The notes beneath the pieces were generated by a model that saw only the letters and a program-made list of their open reading frames with translations, was not told where the DNA came from and made no database searches. Shown in pieces: positions 60,724 to 64,000 of a DNA stretch of 64,000 nucleotides. The stretch lies in the NCBI RefSeq assembly GCF_014200455.1, contig NZ_JACHBW010000015.1:142005-206004 (forward strand), written 5' to 3'. Position numbers and translations under genes: made by a program. Position 1 is the first letter of the stretch; every line of letters starts with the position of its first letter. The DNA is from Paraburkholderia bannensis. Its GTDB lineage: Bacteria > Pseudomonadota > Gammaproteobacteria > Burkholderiales > Burkholderiaceae.

Positions 60724-62040
60724 CTATTGCATCTCGTAATCGGGTGCCCGTCGAAGGTATCGTTGCGCGATCAGCGCGACGACCGATGCAAATATGACAT
60801 ACCAGGCTGTTTTTTCACCGGATCCTGTTGTATGTACGATAGCAGACGCAATTAGCGGGGTTGTGCCTCCAAATATGGCGACGCCAGTTGCGTACGAGAA
60901 GGCGAGACCTGTCGCCCTGTGCCGCGCAGGAAACTTCCGAAGGATAAACGCGAGCGTGGGGCCGCCGGCGAGCGCAGACAGAGCCGCGACAGTTGAAATG
61001 GCAATCACGCTGATGATCTGGGAGTCACGTCCTGAAAGCAGTGCGAAGACGGGATAGACGGCGATTGCCGTGGCGGTCCGGGCGATGACAATCATCGTGC
61101 CTGTGCCGATCTTGTCTGCCAGTGCGGCGCCGATCAGCGATGCCAGCAAGGTCGCAGCACCGATGGCAGATGCCATGGCGAACGAGAATGATGGTGATGG
61201 CGATGCTCCTGAAAGCCCAAAGGCCGCGATATAGATCACGACGAAGGTCGGGACTGTGCCGCCAAAGATCATTCCAACGGAGCATAACGAGGGCTTGATC
61301 CAGCTTCGAGTGTCGCTTGTAGCTGATCGCGGATCCGGTTCGGGCGACGGGATGACTTCCTCTATCGACCGCCGTAGATAAAACTGCACCGGTAGAAGAG
61401 CCGCGGCGAATGCAAACGGCAATCGCCAGCCCCACGCATGGAGATCGGCTGCGGGAAGATATTCCACAAGTGCCAGGCCCAAAATACCGGCGAGCAGCTG
61501 TGCTGCACCTTGGGCCGCCATCTGGTATCCAGCTCCCATTGCGGGCCGACCGGCTGGTCCGCGCTCGACCAGGAGCGCAGTAACCGCGCCAAGTTCCCCG
61601 CCAATTGCAAATCCCTGGATCATCCGGCAAAGCAGGACGATCAACGACGATGGCAGACCAACCGCATCGAAGGATGGCACTACGGCAATCGCGAGGCTGC
61701 CGAGAGTGATCAGGCTCCCCGTAAGTAACGCTGTTTTTTTGCGTCCGCGACGATCAGCGTAGCGGCCTAGGGTGAGCGCGCCAAGAGGGCGTGATAGATA
61801 CCCAGCTGCAAATGTGGCGAGTGAAAACTGGAGGCCGTCGAATAACGTTCCTTGTGGGAAAAACGCGCGGCCGATATAGCCCGCGAACATCGCATAAATG
61901 AAGAAGTCGAAAAACTCGACGGTGTTTGCCAGGACGAGACCAACGATATTCGTCGAGGTAAGACGGGTTCGAGTCTGCTTGAGGGTGTCGTGAGACTTGC
62001 CTTCGGGTGTCAGGAGGGTCTGAGGAAGGTGAGTACTCAT
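60724..62040 (-). CDS. MFS transporter, MHS (metabolite:H+ symporter) family
   Basis: A 438-residue 12-TM protein. LVLANTVEFFDFFIYAMFAG and YLSRPLGALTLGRYADRRGR (motif A) followed by KKTALL, and RMIQGFAIGGELGAVTALLV in TM4-5, are the pattern of the MHS family, which imports carboxylates and similar metabolites with protons. Substrate is unknown. It is convergent with kinase 2 across 52 bases. Confidence 0.88.
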   Translation of the reverse strand: MSTHLPQTLLTPEGKSHDTLKQTRTRLTSTNIVGLVLANTVEFFDFFIYAMFAGYIGRAFFPQGTLFDGLQFSLATFAAGYLSRPLGALTLGRYADRRGRKKTALLTGSLITLGSLAIAVVPSFDAVGLPSSLIVLLCRMIQGFAIGGELGAVTALLVERGPAGRPAMGAGYQMAAQGAAQLLAGILGLALVEYLPAADLHAWGWRLPFAFAAALLPVQFYLRRSIEEVIPSPEPDPRSATSDTRSWIKPSLCSVGMIFGGTVPTFVVIYIAAFGLSGASPSPSFSFAMASAIGAATLLASLIGAALADKIGTGTMIVIARTATAIAVYPVFALLSGRDSQIISVIAISTVAALSALAGGPTLAFILRKFPARHRATGLAFSYATGVAIFGGTTPLIASAIVHTTGSGEKTAWYVIFASVVALIAQRYLRRAPDYEMQ

Positions 62041-62274
62041 GCTTCGCGCTTCTGGAGCGTTTAATCAGTGGAGAGTGGGGATGCTTCCAGGTTCTGGGCG
62101 CCGTTGCGGAATGATAAGGCCCAACTCCACGATAAGCTCGATCTGATTTTCAAAAAAATACGAAAACAGTTTCTTTCACATCTGCATTCTCAATCATCCG
62201 ATCTGAGTAGATGGCATGCGAGGGTCGGGGGGCGAACGCACTCGCACGCCCGAGACCCCCGACATTAACCGCCT

Positions 62275-62643
62275 TTAATTCCCTGCTTCTCCCGTCACAA
62301 GGTTGTTTGTGACGGAAGTCACGCCTGCAATCTTGGTTGCGGTGTCGCCCGCAAGTTGGACCTGTTCGTTGTCCGGGACATTTCCGGTCAAGCTGATTAC
62401 GCCATGTCGCGCCAGGACCGTGATGTTGATGGTTTGCAGTCCCTTCGTTTTTGTCAGTGCTGAGCGCACTTTTTTGGCAAGGGCGCGATCGGCTGCATGC
62501 TGTGCCTTCTTTTGGCTCTTCGCGGTGTCTTGGCTCGCGACATGCGTTGCAACCGGCGGCGAGTAGGTCTCTTCGGCAGCATGAGCCGGAATGCCGAATG
62601 CGAGGTAGGTCACATACAAGATGGAAGCAAGCGACTTCTTCAT
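62275..62643 (-). CDS. BON-domain periplasmic protein
   Basis: A 122-residue protein with a signal peptide ending PAHA (about residue 22). A BON domain follows at about 53-120, with LAKKVRSALTKTKGLQTINI, ARHGVISLTGNVPDNEQVQL and ATKIAGVTSVTNNL. BON proteins are thought to bind membranes or help in osmotic stress. The ATG at 62643 is preferred; the upstream frame to 62733 lacks a signal peptide at its start. A long GC-rich inverted repeat follows the stop (about 62224-62262). Confidence 0.85.
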   Translation of the reverse strand: MKKSLASILYVTYLAFGIPAHAAEETYSPPVATHVASQDTAKSQKKAQHAADRALAKKVRSALTKTKGLQTINITVLARHGVISLTGNVPDNEQVQLAGDTATKIAGVTSVTNNLVTGEAGN

Positions 62644-63084
62644 TTGAGGCTCCGATGTTTGAGGTGTGAAACTTGGCAGGCGGAGGGTGTTGATGCCCGA
62701 CGAAATGGTACGCATGTCGATAACCACGCTCAATGGCTCAGCGCCGAATACAGCCTTCAGAGATTTCGAGGTAGTGAATGTAGACGCGTGTTTTCCAATC
62801 TCGAGAAAGTTCTACGGCACCTCAAAGGATCCTTCACGTAGACACTTCTTCGACGTGCCATAGACATCGACTCCCTCTCTTTTACATCGCACCGGATTCT
62901 TCCAATTTCGTTTGAGTCTTCAGAGAGACTGAATTCTCTTTATGCTCGCGACCTGTTGATCCGCGCGGTCATGGGCCAATAGACTTCGACGCACCAGATA
63001 AAGACAGCTCTGGGCACGGCGTCTCTCGCTTCTATGCACGCCTCGTTGCTGTCTAACCCCATTGAACTTCACGGAGAAAACGTC
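62644..63084. other. 441-bp intergenic region between the BON gene and the SDR gene
   Basis: There is no supported gene; short plus-strand frames here have no family resemblance. It carries the divergent promoters of both flanking genes. A GGAGAAAACGTC ribosome binding site precedes the SDR start. I recognised no operator. Confidence 0.45.
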
Positions 63085-63885
63085 ATGGCACAAGCACAAC
63101 CAGGTACCGCGATGATCACGGGCGCTTCGTCCGGCATCGGCGCTGTTTATGCAGAGCGTCTCGCCCGACGCGGCTACGACTTGATTCTTGTTGCACGCAA
63201 TCGCGAAAGGCTTGACCTGCTGGCAAAGCGCATTGGCAATGAGAGTGGGCGAGCGATCCAGACCGTCGTCGCAGACCTCGGTGATCGCAACTCACTCGCG
63301 CTTGTCGAGACGAAGCTTAGAGAAGACGCGAACATCACCCTGCTGGTGAACAATGCTGGCGTTGGCACACATAAGCCGCTGCTAGACAGCGACGCCGATG
63401 CCATGACAAAGATGATCGAGCTCAACGTCACGGCATTGACGCGTCTGACTTACGCGGCAGCCCCGCAGTTCGCGGCGCGCGGCGCCGGAGCGATTATCAA
63501 CATTGCATCTATTGCCGCTATCACCCCCGAACTGCTTAACGGCGTCTATGGCGGTAGCAAGGCGTTTGTTCTGGCGCTGAGCCAATCGCTGCACCACGAA
63601 CTGGCCGACAAAGGGGTGCGAGTTCAGGCGGTGTTGCCCGGCGCAACGGCGACGGAGTTTTGGGAGATCGGCGGCCTTCCGATGGAAAACCTTCCGAAGG
63701 AAATTGTTATGTCTGCTTCCGATATGGTGGACGCGGCATTGAAGGGTTTCGATCTCGGCGAACTTGTGACGATTCCGTCGTTGCATGCAATCGGTGCATG
63801 GGACCAACTCGAGGCGGCTCGTGGTGCGCTGGCAGCCCAATTTTCCAACAATACGCCAGCTCCGCGTTACGTGGTCGGGCACTAA
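63085..63885 (+). CDS. SDR-family oxidoreductase (DltE/YqjQ-like)
   Basis: A 266-residue short-chain dehydrogenase. The cofactor motif TGASSGIG is at 12-19, NNAGVG follows at about 90, the catalytic Ser is S142 (NIASIAAI) and Y155-x3-K159 is VYGGSKAFVL. It is of the short 'DltE'-type group that lacks a recognisable substrate signature. The start at 63085 is preferred over 63034, because GGAGAA lies 8 bases upstream. No gene is visible in the 115 bases that remain after its stop. Confidence 0.88.
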   Translation: MAQAQPGTAMITGASSGIGAVYAERLARRGYDLILVARNRERLDLLAKRIGNESGRAIQTVVADLGDRNSLALVETKLREDANITLLVNNAGVGTHKPLLDSDADAMTKMIELNVTALTRLTYAAAPQFAARGAGAIINIASIAAITPELLNGVYGGSKAFVLALSQSLHHELADKGVRVQAVLPGATATEFWEIGGLPMENLPKEIVMSASDMVDAALKGFDLGELVTIPSLHAIGAWDQLEAARGALAAQFSNNTPAPRYVVGH

Positions 63886-64000
63886 CGTTTGTCTGCCTTC
63901 CTCCCCCTGAACCGCCCCGGGAATCGTGGAGGCTGGTTGGTTTAAGTTAATGCCGGTTCAGCGGCAACCGTTTCAAGTTGCCGATAGTAGTTTGCCTCAG

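Noticed and set aside
1..64000. CRISPR array, tRNA or rRNA gene
   Set aside because: I looked for regularly spaced identical repeats and for cloverleaf or rRNA signatures and saw none; the repeat tract at 7.1-7.6 kb is too degenerate and has no spacer structure.

Overview
The window looks like chromosomal DNA of a Burkholderia sensu lato species, probably Paraburkholderia or Caballeronia. The backbone is very GC-rich, and it carries families typical of that group: a DUF4148 secreted protein, a DUF2968 coiled-coil protein, a DUF3331 protein, a terminal-Phe general porin, and gabD-gabT divergent from a MocR/GabR regulator. I saw no rRNA, tRNA or CRISPR array.

Layout. 1-16 kb: the end of a DUF2252 gene, LysR/SDR, a sirtuin, a PPOX-type flavoprotein, a DUF938 methyltransferase, gnd, a DUF4148 gene followed by a strange 0.57-kb C-poor repeat tract, an NlpD-like lipoprotein, threonine aldolase, a DHA2 exporter and glycogen phosphorylase. 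16-20 kb: porin, a basic-amino-acid binding protein and an AstE/aspartoacylase-like enzyme. 20.5-28.8 kb: a full C-P lyase locus, phnGHIJKLM on the minus strand, divergent from phnF, a DUF1045 2H-phosphoesterase gene and phnN. 28.9-32 kb: a frameshifted LysR gene, a MerR/carboxymuconolactone-decarboxylase pair with a classic 19-bp-spacer promoter, and an IclR regulator. 32-44 kb: the cyoABCD quinol oxidase operon, a pcaF-type thiolase, small membrane proteins, and the gab locus. 43.9-44.8 kb: a 526-bp MITE-like element with perfect 110-bp inverted arms, then the relic of an EamA transporter. 44.8-47.6 kb: the phosphonate ABC importer phnCDE.

47.9-64 kb is an accessory region of visibly lower GC. 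It opens with mobile-element wreckage: a broken serine recombinase, an IS30-family element with one nonsense codon, and a stub of an IS3-type orfA. It continues with a signalling cluster of two paralogous LysR genes, two single-domain receivers, two PAS-type histidine kinases (one lacking its ATPase lobe) and a FixJ/NarL regulator. These surround an AhpD-like protein, a secreted alpha/beta hydrolase and a DUF3331 gene. An MHS-type transporter, a BON protein and an SDR follow.

Two regulatory links stand out. First, the palindrome TAAACGTCTAGACGTTTA between phnF and phnG shares its 12-bp core AACGTCTAGACG with a site upstream of phnC, 21 kb away. This suggests that PhnF controls both the C-P lyase and the importer, and a Pho-box-like repeat lies further upstream of phnC. 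Second, a palindrome CTATAC-N4-GTATAG occurs three times, at two receiver/kinase promoters and one LysR promoter of the accessory cluster. That is what a small private regulon, perhaps of the resident FixJ-like regulator, would look like.
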